Assembly (NCBI GenBank): GCA_944346885.1
Contig: CALVMR010000029.1
Location: 23,000 to 86,999, forward strand
Direction of reading: 5' to 3'
DNA: 64,000 nucleotides
From: an uncultured Clostridia bacterium
GTDB lineage: Bacteria; Bacillota; Clostridia; Christensenellales; Borkfalkiaceae
The position numbers were made by a program, and so were the translations under genes. The notes below the pieces were generated by a model that was given only the letters and a program-made list of their open reading frames with translations, was not told the origin of the DNA and searched no databases. Positions 39,182-48,281 of the stretch are shown in pieces (position 1 is the first letter of the stretch; every line of letters starts with the position of its first letter).

Positions 39182-41235
39182 ACGGTTTGCTCCCGTTCCA
39201 GCAAGAAGGCGCCCGCCTGCATCGCCTGCGGCGAAAAAAGCAGCTTGCCGCCCTCTTCCGCAAAGCGGAGCGACGCAAAGGCGGCACGCAGCTTGTAGCC
39301 GCGCACGTCGCAGGCGCAGCCGCCGAAGGGCGGGCGGAAAAAGTGCGCCAAAACCAGCATGCGGCTGCCGTCTCGGCTGACCTTTTTTACGATCTGCCGC
39401 CCCTTCGGGTCGCGGAAATACCGCACGCTGCACACGATCTGCTCCGTATCCCCCTCCGCAACGATCTCTTTGACCTGCCCGTAAAAGGCGAGCCCCTCCG
39501 CAAGCGTCTGCCGCTGCGCGGGCGAGAGGCGGGGCAGATCGCCCGAAATGCAGACGCGCCCGAACATTGCCGCCGTCAGCGACCAAACGATCCGGTCCCG
39601 CCCGTCCTTTTCGCGCAGCACCGCCCAAATTTGGCTCTGCCGCGCGGGCACGACGCGCGAAACGTTGGCGGCGACGAGCGGGATCTCGTCGCACTCGTGC
39701 GCATCCGAAAAGCTGCACATCGAAACGCCCCGCATGCGCAGCGGCTCGATGCGGCTGCCGCCCGAAGAGCAGTTTTCGATGACGATCCCCGGCACGGCGG
39801 TTTTGAGCTCCTCCTGCCAGCCGAGGCTCGCTTCGGCGACCTGCCGCCCCGCTTCGCCGAGGCTTTCGGCGCCGTCGCACCCCATGCCGTAATTGTCGTT
39901 GTAGTCGATCTTGACGTAGCCGAACCCGTTTTCGCGCAAAAACGCGCACATCCGCTCGCGGATGTATGCCTGCACGGCGGGTTTACGCAGATCGAAAAAG
40001 CGGCGGTTTTTGGAGGTGATGACCGCGCCGTCTCGTTTGAGCAGCATGTATTCTTTGCCGAAAGCGCGGCTGTCTCTGCCCGCCACTTCAAACTCGAACC
40101 AAATGCCCGGCACCATGCCCCGCGCGCGGATGCCGTCCGCCACCGCCTTTATGCCGCGGGGAAAGAGCGTTTTGCTCGGCTCCCAATCCCCGACGGCGTT
40201 GCACCAGCCGCAGTCATCGGGCTTATACCAGCCGCAGTCAATAACGAAATAATCGAAGGGCAGCCCTTCCGCCGCGCGCAGGATCGCCGCAATGTTCTCC
40301 TCGCTCGGCACGCCCCACGTGGTGCAGTACTCGTTGAACAAAACGGGCAGCTTCCGCTCGCTTTCGGGCAGGGAAAGCCGATCGTTTTGGAAACGCACGA
40401 GGCGGTTGCACGCCTCCTGCACGCCGCCCCTGCACACGCGCAGGTAGGCGCGGTGCGTGGCAAAGCGCCCGCCCGCGGGCACGGCTTTGCTCCAATGCCC
40501 GAATTCGCGGTCCGCAAGCCCGCCCGAAAGCGCGCAGGTCTCCTTTTCTTTGTACAGTTCGATCTGCCAGCTGTACGGCGCCTCCAACAGCGCGGCAAGG
40601 GTAAAGTTTTTTCCGTTCGTCAGCGCCGCAAAGGGGAAGTAGCCGCGGTTCGGCATGCTGCCGACCTGCCCGAACCGCTCGCATTTTACGCCGTAGCGCC
40701 CCCAGCTCATATCCATGCCGAGGTCGCAAAATTCCTCCTCTTTGTAACGGCATTCGCGGCTCCATGCGCTCGAAAGGCGCACGAGGCGCAGCCCGCGGTC
40801 GGTCACGCCGCGCGCGGCGGGGTTGCGGATCCCGCTCACGGAAAAACTTTGCAAACTTTCCAGCACCTGCGTTTTCCCCGTGTTGTTTTCGTATTCGACG
40901 CCCACCGAAAACACGCCCGTCGCCGCGTCCCACAAGAGCGTGTGCGTGTAATCGTTGCCCCGCCCGTCCGAAAGAACCGTGACGACGCCGCCCGTATCCG
41001 CCCGCTGCGCACGGATGTGCAGCAGCGTGGAAGAGCCGTTGCGCATGGTCACGCCCTGCGTGTAATCGACCAAATTATAGCTTCCGCGCAGAGACGCCTG
41101 CACCATGGAGTCGGGCGAAAGCGCCTCCGCGTCTTTGACCCTTGTGCCCGCGGGGAAGAGCAGCAGCCCCGCACAGCCCTCCCGCTGCGTGTAGTACACG
41201 TCCGTATCGCCGAAAGTATATTTTTTGTAAAGCAT
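39178..41235 (-). CDS. GH36 family alpha-galactosidase-like glycoside hydrolase
   Basis: 685 residues, no signal peptide, so cytoplasmic. N-terminal beta-supersandwich (about 1-270), then a TIM barrel with WGVPSEENI, FDYFVIDCGWYKPDDCGW, WFEFEVAG, the nucleophile Asp in YVKIDYND (about 442) and the acid/base Asp in FSDAHECDEIP (about 512). ENCSSGGSRIEP, in its CxxGGxR form, is a GH36 landmark. Most relatives are alpha-galactosidases. ATG 41235 has a GGAGGG site that directly follows the terminator of the arabinose operon, so expression may depend on read-through. A role in removing alpha-Gal side chains from arabinogalactan-type glycans would fit the context but is inference. Confidence 0.87.
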   Translation of the reverse strand: MLYKKYTFGDTDVYYTQREGCAGLLLFPAGTRVKDAEALSPDSMVQASLRGSYNLVDYTQGVTMRNGSSTLLHIRAQRADTGGVVTVLSDGRGNDYTHTLLWDAATGVFSVGVEYENNTGKTQVLESLQSFSVSGIRNPAARGVTDRGLRLVRLSSAWSRECRYKEEEFCDLGMDMSWGRYGVKCERFGQVGSMPNRGYFPFAALTNGKNFTLAALLEAPYSWQIELYKEKETCALSGGLADREFGHWSKAVPAGGRFATHRAYLRVCRGGVQEACNRLVRFQNDRLSLPESERKLPVLFNEYCTTWGVPSEENIAAILRAAEGLPFDYFVIDCGWYKPDDCGWCNAVGDWEPSKTLFPRGIKAVADGIRARGMVPGIWFEFEVAGRDSRAFGKEYMLLKRDGAVITSKNRRFFDLRKPAVQAYIRERMCAFLRENGFGYVKIDYNDNYGMGCDGAESLGEAGRQVAEASLGWQEELKTAVPGIVIENCSSGGSRIEPLRMRGVSMCSFSDAHECDEIPLVAANVSRVVPARQSQIWAVLREKDGRDRIVWSLTAAMFGRVCISGDLPRLSPAQRQTLAEGLAFYGQVKEIVAEGDTEQIVCSVRYFRDPKGRQIVKKVSRDGSRMLVLAHFFRPPFGGCACDVRGYKLRAAFASLRFAEEGGKLLFSPQAMQAGAFLLEREQTV

Positions 41236-41249
41236 ACCGCCCTCCCTTT

Positions 41250-41290
41250 AAAAACGGGGCGGCATTGCCGAAACAATGCCGCCCCCTCTA
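41250..41290 (-). terminator. terminator between araA and the GH36 gene
   Basis: GGGGCGGCATTG/CAATGCCGCCCC stem (41256-41285), then GTTTTT on the minus strand, which runs straight into AAAGGGAGGG, the ribosome site of the GH36 gene. Confidence 0.85.
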
Positions 41291-41300
41291 CGCCTTTCGT

Positions 41301-42770
41301 TCAGCGTTTGTTCTTCCAAACGACGTCCGCCCACAGGAGGTCTTTTTTGAACTGCTCGATCTTGGTGTTTTCGTCGATGAGCACGACCTCGGCGCCCCAC
41401 ATGTTGCCCAGATCCACCATCTGCTGCGCCGTAACGACGGAGGAGACGACGGTGTGATGCGCGCCACCCGCATAGATCCAAGCCGCAACGCCCTCCTTGA
41501 AGTTGGGGCGATACTTCCACATCAGCCCGCCCACGGGCAGGTTGGGCATCTTGTGCGGGTATTTGATGAGCTCGATCTTCTGCACGATCAGGCGCATGCG
41601 GTCCCCCATGTCGATCATGGAAACGGCGATCGCTTCGGGCGCGGAAATGCCTTCGAACACGAGGCGGGCGGGGTCGGATTTTCCGCCGATGCCCAGCGGG
41701 TGCACCTGGATCTCCGGCTTGGTCGCCGCAAACTGCGGCGAAACTTCGAGCATGTGCGCGCCGAGGCAGGTGCCTTCCGCAAGGTCATAGGTGTAGTCTT
41801 CCATCAGCCCCGTGCCCTTTTGGTCCGCCATGTACTGCATGACGGCGCCGAGCGCCGCGATCTTCCAGTCTCCCTCCGCGCCGAAGCCGTAACCCTTGCT
41901 TTGCAGGTCCTGAATGGCAAGTCCGGGCAGCTGGTTGAGCCCGTGCAGCGCGCCGAAGTGATCGACGATGCCGATGTACCCGCCCTTTCCCTTGCAGAAG
42001 GCGTCGATGGCGATCTCGTACTTTGCCTGCTCGCGCACAACGTCGATGCGCTCGGTGCCCATCGTGTACTTTTTGCCGTACTCCGCCATCAGGGCGTCTA
42101 CCTGCGCGTCGGTCACCTTATTGATGTACTCCACCAAGTCTCCGATGGGATAGTAATCCACCTGCCAGCCGAAATCGATGTGCGCTTCCACCTTGTCGCC
42201 CTCGGTCACAGCGACGTCGCGCATGTTGTCGGAGAAGCGGCACACCTTCACCTTTTTGGAGAAGGCGTAGCCCGCCGCCACGCGGCACCAAGCCGCCAGC
42301 TCTTTGAGCGCGGCTTCGTCCTTATAATAGCCGACGACGACCTTATTATCCATGCGCAGGCGCGCCACGATGTAGCCGAACTCGCGGTCTCCGTGCGCCG
42401 CCTGGTTCTCGTTCATAAAGTCCATGTCGATGGTATCGTAGGGCAGCTTTTCGTTGTACTGCGTGGCAAAGTGGCACATGGGCTTTTGCAGCTTGGAGAG
42501 CCCGCGGATCCACATTTTTGCGGGCGAAAAGGTGTGGCACCACGTGATGATGCCGATGCAGTTATCGTCTGCATTGACTTTTGCAACGGCAGCCTCGATC
42601 TCGTCGCTGCTCTTGCAGGTCGTCAGATACTTGACGGTGACGGGCATGAACTTGTTGACGTAGTTTGCCATCTCCTCGGAGTGCTGCGCAACGTGTTCGA
42701 GCACGTCGGCGCCGTACAGCGTCTGCGAGCCGGTGATCCAGTAGACAACTTTCTTTTTCATGTCTTCCAT
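41301..42770 (-). CDS. araA: L-arabinose isomerase
   Basis: 489 residues, normal length. YWITGSQTLYG start, CIGIITWCHTFSPAKMWI, the metal/catalytic residues in FGAEGDWKIAALGAVMQYM and DYTYDL, and the C-terminal His pair in AGGAHHTVVS. Converts L-arabinose to L-ribulose in the cytoplasm, first step of the ara pathway with AraB and AraD upstream in the same operon. ATG 42770 has AGAGGT nine bases upstream; a second in-frame ATG at 42761 is possible. Confidence 0.96.
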   Translation of the reverse strand: MEDMKKKVVYWITGSQTLYGADVLEHVAQHSEEMANYVNKFMPVTVKYLTTCKSSDEIEAAVAKVNADDNCIGIITWCHTFSPAKMWIRGLSKLQKPMCHFATQYNEKLPYDTIDMDFMNENQAAHGDREFGYIVARLRMDNKVVVGYYKDEAALKELAAWCRVAAGYAFSKKVKVCRFSDNMRDVAVTEGDKVEAHIDFGWQVDYYPIGDLVEYINKVTDAQVDALMAEYGKKYTMGTERIDVVREQAKYEIAIDAFCKGKGGYIGIVDHFGALHGLNQLPGLAIQDLQSKGYGFGAEGDWKIAALGAVMQYMADQKGTGLMEDYTYDLAEGTCLGAHMLEVSPQFAATKPEIQVHPLGIGGKSDPARLVFEGISAPEAIAVSMIDMGDRMRLIVQKIELIKYPHKMPNLPVGGLMWKYRPNFKEGVAAWIYAGGAHHTVVSSVVTAQQMVDLGNMWGAEVVLIDENTKIEQFKKDLLWADVVWKNKR

Positions 42771-42797
42771 TTTTTTATACCTCTGAAAAAATTTTTA

Positions 42798-42977
42798 TTA
42801 TTCTGCCTGTTTGGTCTGTTCGGGCGCCCTGAACACGAGGATCGCCCCGCAGTTGGGCGTAGAGAGCACGCTCAGGAGCGTGTACCCCTCCGCCTCGCGC
42901 GCGTTGGCAAGTTTTTCGATCGCCTTTGCGCGGTCCTTCGATTTGGGTGTGTACCCGATCCGCTCTGTTTTGATCAT
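42798..42977 (-). CDS. Small conserved-type protein, DUF4177-like
   Basis: 59 residues from ATG 42977 with GGAGGAG. It resembles short DUF4177-like proteins: an N-terminal strand (IKTERIGYTPKS), a helix with RAKAIEKLANAREAEGYTLLSV, and a final strand GAILVFRA. It lies between araD and araA in the arabinose operon, so it is expressed with sugar genes, but no role is known. Confidence 0.72.
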   Translation of the reverse strand: MIKTERIGYTPKSKDRAKAIEKLANAREAEGYTLLSVLSTPNCGAILVFRAPEQTKQAE

Positions 42978-43083
42978 AAACTCCTCCTGTTTTGCATGCG
43001 CCATTCCCGTGTTCTAAGCCGCCTTTATCCGAAAGGATCGAAGGAAACGTTTTGTCAGCCCAAAACTTTTTCCGCGAGCCTTC

Positions 43084-43782
43084 TCACTTTCCCTGCCCGT
43101 AATACGCGTTTTTGCCGTGCTTGCGCAGGTAGTGCTTATCCATCATGAACTTATCGGCGCGCTGCACCTTCGGGTTGACCTGCTCGGTGATGAACGCCAT
43201 TTTTGCGACTTCTTCGATGACGGTCGCATTGTAGACGGAGGCGTCGGCGTCTTTGCCGAACGCGAACACGCCGTGGCTCTTGATGAGCACGCCGGGCACT
43301 TCCAAGGGCTTTAAGCCGTCCTTTTGAAAACGCTCGATGATGACGAGCCCGGTATTTTTTTCATACTCGCCCTCGATCTCCTCCCGCGTGAGCGAGCGCG
43401 CGCAGGGAATATCGCCGTAAAAGTAATCGGCATGGGTGGTGCCGTAAAACGGGATATCCCGCCCCGCCTGCGCCCAGCTTGTGGCAAAGGTGGAATGGGT
43501 GTGCGTAACGCCGCCGATATCGGGGAACGCCTTGTAAAACTCGATGTGCGTGGGCGTATCGCTGGAAGGGCGCAGGTCCCCGTCCACGACCTTGCCGTTC
43601 AGGTCCACGACCACCATGTCGTCCGCCGTCATATCGTCGTAGGATACGCCGCTCGGCTTAATGACGACAAGCCCGCTCTCGCGGTCGATCTGGCTGACGT
43701 TGCCCCACGTAAAGAGCACCAAGTGATGTTTTACGAGGGCAAGGTTTGCCTGCAATACCTTTTCTTTGAGTTTTTTCAGCAT
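43084..43782 (-). CDS. araD: L-ribulose-5-phosphate 4-epimerase
   Basis: 232 residues. Class II aldolase-like fold with [34 protein letters not shown] (zinc His), [14 protein letters not shown] and KSHGVFAFG. Converts L-ribulose 5-phosphate to D-xylulose 5-phosphate for the pentose phosphate pathway. ATG 43782 has AAGGAGG; 13 bases after araB. Confidence 0.96.
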   Translation of the reverse strand: MLKKLKEKVLQANLALVKHHLVLFTWGNVSQIDRESGLVVIKPSGVSYDDMTADDMVVVDLNGKVVDGDLRPSSDTPTHIEFYKAFPDIGGVTHTHSTFATSWAQAGRDIPFYGTTHADYFYGDIPCARSLTREEIEGEYEKNTGLVIIERFQKDGLKPLEVPGVLIKSHGVFAFGKDADASVYNATVIEEVAKMAFITEQVNPKVQRADKFMMDKHYLRKHGKNAYYGQGK

Positions 43783-43795
43783 AGCTGTGCCTCCT

Positions 43796-45394
43796 TTACT
43801 GCATATCTTTTACGGCTTGCCGCACGATGGGCAGCCCTTTCACATACCGGCGGGCAAACGCCTCGAAGCCCGCAACGTCTTCGGGGTCGGGCGCCAAGGT
43901 GACGCCCTCCTGCCCTTTGAAAACCTTTTCGTCAAGGTATTCGGCAAGCCCCTGCCCCGCCGTTTTGGTAACGACAAAGTTTGCCAAGATAGCGATACCC
44001 CACGCGCCGCCCTCGCCCGCCGTTTTCATGACGGTGACGGGCGCGTTGATCGCCGCGGCAAGGTAGCTTTGCCCCACGCGCTCGGTTTTGAACAGCCCGC
44101 CGTGCCCCGTGATGGCGTCCAGCCGCACGCCCTCCTCTTTGAGCATGATGTCGCACCCCACTTTGAGGGCGCCCAGCGCGGAAAAGAGGTGCGCACGCAT
44201 AAAGTTGGCAAGGTTCATGCTGCTTTCGGAAGTGCGCACGAACAGCGGGCGCCCTTCGGCAACCTCGGTGATGTGCTCGTTGGAAACATAGTTGTACGCC
44301 AAGAGCCCGCCGCAGTCCTTATCCCCCTTTTCGGAGGCGTAATAGAGCAGATCGTACAGCTTCCATTTGGGAAGTTCCAGCCCGGCGAGCGAAGCAAATT
44401 CGCCGAACAGACCGACCCACGCATTCAGATCGGACGTGCAGTTGTTGCAGTGCACCATGCCGACGAGGTCCCCCACGGGCGTGGTGACGAGATCGATGGC
44501 GTCGTACGCTTTGGAGAGCTCCTTTTCCAACACGATCATCGCAAACACGGAAGTGCCCGCCGAAACGTTGCCCGTACGCGGTTTGACGGAATTTGTGGCG
44601 ACCATGCCCGTGCCCGCATCCCCTTCGGGCGGGCAGAACGGGATCCCCGCCTGCAACTGCCCGGAAGGATCGAGCAGTTTTGCGCCCTCCGCCGTAAGCC
44701 TGCCCGCCTCTTCGCCCGCAACGAGGATCTTGGGCAGGATGTCTTTGAGGCGGAACGGAAGCGCTTTATCGGCAACGAGCGCTTCAAACTTGGCAAGCAT
44801 CTCCTCGTTGTACCGCTTGGTTTTGCAATCGACGGGGAACATCCCCGAAGCCTCGCCGATGCCGATCACCTTTTGCCCCGTCAGCTTCCAGTGCACGTAC
44901 CCTTCGAGCGTGGTTTGGTAGGCGATCTTGCTTACATGTTCTTCCCCGTTTAAAATCGCTTGATACAGGTGCGCGACCGACCAGCGCGCGGGGATGTGAT
45001 AACCGAACAGCTCGGTAAGTTTTTCCGCGGCGGGCGCGGCGTTGTTGTTGCGCCATGTGCGGAACGGAACGAGCAGCTCTCCCGCCTTGTCGAACACCAT
45101 GTATCCGTGCATCATTGCCGAAAACCCGATGGCGCCGATGGTGCGCAGCGTCACCCCGTAGCGGTTTTTCACGTCCACCGCCATCTCCTGGTAGCAGTGG
45201 CGCACGCCCGTCCAAATGTCGTCAAGCGTGTATGTCCAGATCCCGTTTTCAAAACGGTTTTCCCAGTCGTGCGCGCCGGAGGCAACGGGCACGTTGTTTT
45301 CGTCCACCAAAACGGCTTTGATGCGCGTGGACCCGAACTCGATGCCGAGCGCCGTGCGCCCCTCCAAAATGAGCTCCTTCGTATTCTTTACCAT
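43796..45394 (-). CDS. araB: L-ribulokinase-like FGGY kinase
   Basis: 532 residues. FGGY kinase N-terminus [29 protein letters not shown], the catalytic-Asp region [13 protein letters not shown], and C-terminal [13 protein letters not shown] with [10 protein letters not shown] for ATP. The araB-araD-araA order points to ribulokinase; xylulokinase is less likely. First gene of the operon, 35 bases after its promoter -10. ATG 45394. Confidence 0.93.
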   Translation of the reverse strand: MVKNTKELILEGRTALGIEFGSTRIKAVLVDENNVPVASGAHDWENRFENGIWTYTLDDIWTGVRHCYQEMAVDVKNRYGVTLRTIGAIGFSAMMHGYMVFDKAGELLVPFRTWRNNNAAPAAEKLTELFGYHIPARWSVAHLYQAILNGEEHVSKIAYQTTLEGYVHWKLTGQKVIGIGEASGMFPVDCKTKRYNEEMLAKFEALVADKALPFRLKDILPKILVAGEEAGRLTAEGAKLLDPSGQLQAGIPFCPPEGDAGTGMVATNSVKPRTGNVSAGTSVFAMIVLEKELSKAYDAIDLVTTPVGDLVGMVHCNNCTSDLNAWVGLFGEFASLAGLELPKWKLYDLLYYASEKGDKDCGGLLAYNYVSNEHITEVAEGRPLFVRTSESSMNLANFMRAHLFSALGALKVGCDIMLKEEGVRLDAITGHGGLFKTERVGQSYLAAAINAPVTVMKTAGEGGAWGIAILANFVVTKTAGQGLAEYLDEKVFKGQEGVTLAPDPEDVAGFEAFARRYVKGLPIVRQAVKDMQ

Positions 45395-45426
45395 GGCTGA
45401 CCCCCGCTTGTTTTTTGCATGCCTTC

Positions 45427-45455
45427 ATTATAAGAAATAATCGGCAAAAATGCAA
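45427..45455 (-). promoter_or_regulatory. sigma-A promoter of arabinose operon
   Basis: Leftward -35 TTGCAT (45450-45455), 17 bases, -10 TATAAT (45427-45432). No clear AraR-type palindrome was recognised nearby. Confidence 0.75.
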
Positions 45456-45584
45456 TAGCTGTGCGGAAATTTATCGGAAAATTTTTTACAAGAAATGCGC
45501 GAAACGTTCACCTCTGTGAAAAAAGCGCCTGCGCGGCGCGCCGCCGTTCCATGCCCGTTCCACATCGGCGCCGACCGACCGCCG

Positions 45585-45637
45585 CCCCGCGTAAAATTTC
45601 GGGCAGCACCACCTGCATCCCCGCGTAAAATTTCGGC
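45585..45637. repeat. short direct repeat upstream of araB
   Basis: CCCCGCGTAAAATTTCGG at 45585 and 45620 region (period about 34). The gap 45456-45749 otherwise shows only the hairpin at 45682 and no gene. Confidence 0.6.
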
Positions 45638-45681
45638 AACGTCTCCCCTGCCGCAGGGCGCTTTTTTTGCAAAGCGGAAAG

Positions 45682-45710
45682 CGGGCGGGTGCCGCCGCGG
45701 CACCCGCCCG
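45682..45710 (-). terminator. terminator-like hairpin after beta-mannosidase gene
   Basis: 12-bp stem CGGGCGGGTGCC/GGCACCCGCCCG with a five-base loop, followed leftward by CTTTCCGCTTT; the T tract is interrupted. Confidence 0.55.
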
Positions 45711-45749
45711 ATAGGGATCCTGTTTTATGCCCCGCCCGCGCGCAGTTCC

Positions 45750-48278
45750 CTACAACGGGTATTTGCGCAGACGAAATTTTACGATGCAAAACCGCAGCCG
45801 CCGGTACAGCCCGCGGCCGCGGGCGATAAAATCGGCGGCGGAACACGCCCGCACCGCCCGCGCGTCGGCAGCGCAGCGGATCTCCCGCTCCTGCCCCGGC
45901 AAAAGATCGAAAAAGTTATCCGAGAACGGCTCCGCGCTCTCCGAAGAAAGGCACACGGACTTTGCAAAACGGTCGCTCTTTACAAAAACGCGCAGCGCGC
46001 CGTTTTCCCGTTCGCAGCGCACGGAAAGTTTTGCTGCGGGCAGCCGCAGCGCCGTCGGCCTGCAAAAGAACACGTTCTGCTCCTGCGCCTCTCCCTCTTC
46101 GCTCACAAAGCACACGTTCAGCCCGGCGCGCCCCGCACGCCCGCGGCGCAGCGCCTCGCGGCGGGAGATCCTGACGGCGTGCAGGCAGGAAAAGGGCGCC
46201 GCGGCAACGGAAAGCTCTTTTTGCAAAAACCCGTCTTCGCCGTGCACAAGATCAAAACTCTTCCAAAGCAGTTTTCCGCGCACGGGGCGCGGCGTATCGT
46301 TGATAAGGTACACGTCCGCGGCTTCCCCGTCGCCGTCGTCCACCGCAAGAAACACGGGGGCAAAGAAGCGGCGCGCACCGTATTGCAGCGCCTTGTACCG
46401 CCCGTAATAATCTTTTCCCGCCCACGAACAAGCGGGCCAACAGTCGTTGAACTGCCAATACAGCGCGCCGTGGCAGCGGTGTTGGCTGCGCCGCCAAAAG
46501 GCAACGGCGTTACGCACGCACTCCTCCTGGCACAGCTGCGACAGGTAAATGAACCCGCCCGTCCCCTTTGCCGCTCCGTATTCGGAGAGAATGTAATATT
46601 CCATCCGCAAATTCCCGCCGCGGCACTTTTGGTGCGCATCCAAAACGCTGCTGCGCAAAGATTTTGGCAGCGACGGCATAAACGCTTTCAGAGACGCCGC
46701 TTCGGGCAGCGATTCAAACCCGAATTCGCTGCAAAAGCGCGCGGGGCAGTTTTTATAATAGGAGAGCGGCTTCAACCCGTGCCAAACCTGCCAAAGATGG
46801 TTGTCGCCGTAGTCGTTCGACTCCACATTCTCCATAAACGCATCCCCGACGGGCGAACCGGGCTGGTAGGCGGTAACGCCGTCCAACTCTCGGAGAAGAG
46901 CGGGCAGCCGTTCCCAAAAAAAGAAGCGCGTGGCGTTGCGGAAGCGGTCGATGTGGATCCAGTGGTTGGCGCCCGCCTCCGTTTCGTTATTGCCGCACCA
47001 CAGCGCCAAACAGGCGTGGTGGCGCATGCGCCGCACCGTTTGCCGCACTTCCTCCTCCACGTTTTGCAAAAACGCTTCGTTGTAAAAGGGGTACGGCTGG
47101 CAAGCGAACATAAAATCCTGCCAAACGAGGATCCCGAAGCGGTCGCAAAGCTCCAAAAAGGATTCCGAAGGGTAGTACCCGCCGCCCCAAATGCGCAGCA
47201 TGTTGAAATTGGAAAAGAGGCAGGCGCGCAGATCCCGCTCCATTTTATCCGCCGTGTACCCGTTTATGAAAAATTCGGGCGGGATAAAGTTGGCTCCCTT
47301 TGCAAACAGGCGCATGCCGTTGAGTTCAAAGCAAAAATTGCTGCCGTATTCGTCCTTTTCGCGCAGCAGGCGGACGGTGCGCAGCCCGATGCGCCGCTCG
47401 CTGCGCAGCACATAGCCGCGCGCATCCTCCGCGCGCACGCCCGCGCAATAGAGGGGCTGCTCTTTGCGCGAAGAGAGGTCGTGCGTGTACCAAAGCTGCG
47501 GCTGTTCGACCGAAAACCTCGCTTTTGCAACGCCCTTTTCCGCCCGCACGCGGCAGACGGTGCGCCCGCCCTGCGGATCGGTAAGGTACACTTCGCACGC
47601 GGCGGGCTCAAAATCCGCAAACGCCGCCCGCACCGTGACCGTAACGCGCCCCTGCTCATGCCGCTGTTCGACGCGGAAATCGGAAACGCTGCCGCGGGGG
47701 CGGCATTCGATCCACAGCCCTCCCGCGATGCCGACGGGCGGCAGCTGCGGCGCCCAGTCCCAACCGAAGTGGTACTGCGGTTTGCGGATGTGGTTGATGC
47801 CGCGCTGCCCGTTCCAGTTGACGGGGCACTCGTCCTCGCTCTGCCGCCGCTTTACGTACTCTACGGGAGAGGAAAACAGGATCCGAAGCTCGTTTTCCCC
47901 CGCGCGGAGCAGTTCCTTGACCGAAAACGTATGGCAGATGTGCGCGTTTTGCGCGCTGCCCGCCTCCTTTCCGTTCACAAAAAAGGTGCAGACCGTATCC
48001 GGCATATCCGCCCGCAGCAGCACGCACTCCTGCGCGAGCGCCTCTTCTGGCACAAAAAAGGTTTTGCGGTATTCCCAGTTGCGGCAGGAGACCCAATACG
48101 CCTTTTGCTCGTTTTCCGCATAAAAGGGATCTTCGATCTTGCCTGCGGCGAGAAGGTCGGTATACACGCAGCCGGGCACCTGCGCCCTGCACACTTCCTC
48201 CCCTTCCGAAAAGAGCCGCCATTCTCCGTTTAAAGAAAGTTCCATATCCGTTGCCCATAGCGTGCCGCCGCGCGGCAC
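45750..48278 (-). CDS. GH2 family beta-mannosidase
   Basis: 842 residues, cytoplasmic. N-terminal sugar-binding beta-sandwich (LNGEWRLFSEGEE, FFVNGKEAG), immunoglobulin-like linker, then the barrel with the acid/base Glu in WCGNNETEAG (about 430) and the nucleophile Glu in FCSEFGFESLP (about 519); QFNDCWPACSW is the beta-mannosidase form of the aglycone loop. It would cleave terminal beta-mannose from mannooligosaccharides or the N-glycan core. The GTG at 48278 has AGGAAGGG six bases upstream, within the end of the preceding gene; an in-frame ATG at 48245 is the alternative. It is the last gene of the glycan locus. Confidence 0.9.
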   Translation of the reverse strand: MPRGGTLWATDMELSLNGEWRLFSEGEEVCRAQVPGCVYTDLLAAGKIEDPFYAENEQKAYWVSCRNWEYRKTFFVPEEALAQECVLLRADMPDTVCTFFVNGKEAGSAQNAHICHTFSVKELLRAGENELRILFSSPVEYVKRRQSEDECPVNWNGQRGINHIRKPQYHFGWDWAPQLPPVGIAGGLWIECRPRGSVSDFRVEQRHEQGRVTVTVRAAFADFEPAACEVYLTDPQGGRTVCRVRAEKGVAKARFSVEQPQLWYTHDLSSRKEQPLYCAGVRAEDARGYVLRSERRIGLRTVRLLREKDEYGSNFCFELNGMRLFAKGANFIPPEFFINGYTADKMERDLRACLFSNFNMLRIWGGGYYPSESFLELCDRFGILVWQDFMFACQPYPFYNEAFLQNVEEEVRQTVRRMRHHACLALWCGNNETEAGANHWIHIDRFRNATRFFFWERLPALLRELDGVTAYQPGSPVGDAFMENVESNDYGDNHLWQVWHGLKPLSYYKNCPARFCSEFGFESLPEAASLKAFMPSLPKSLRSSVLDAHQKCRGGNLRMEYYILSEYGAAKGTGGFIYLSQLCQEECVRNAVAFWRRSQHRCHGALYWQFNDCWPACSWAGKDYYGRYKALQYGARRFFAPVFLAVDDGDGEAADVYLINDTPRPVRGKLLWKSFDLVHGEDGFLQKELSVAAAPFSCLHAVRISRREALRRGRAGRAGLNVCFVSEEGEAQEQNVFFCRPTALRLPAAKLSVRCERENGALRVFVKSDRFAKSVCLSSESAEPFSDNFFDLLPGQEREIRCAADARAVRACSAADFIARGRGLYRRLRFCIVKFRLRKYPL

Positions 48279-48281
48279 ATT

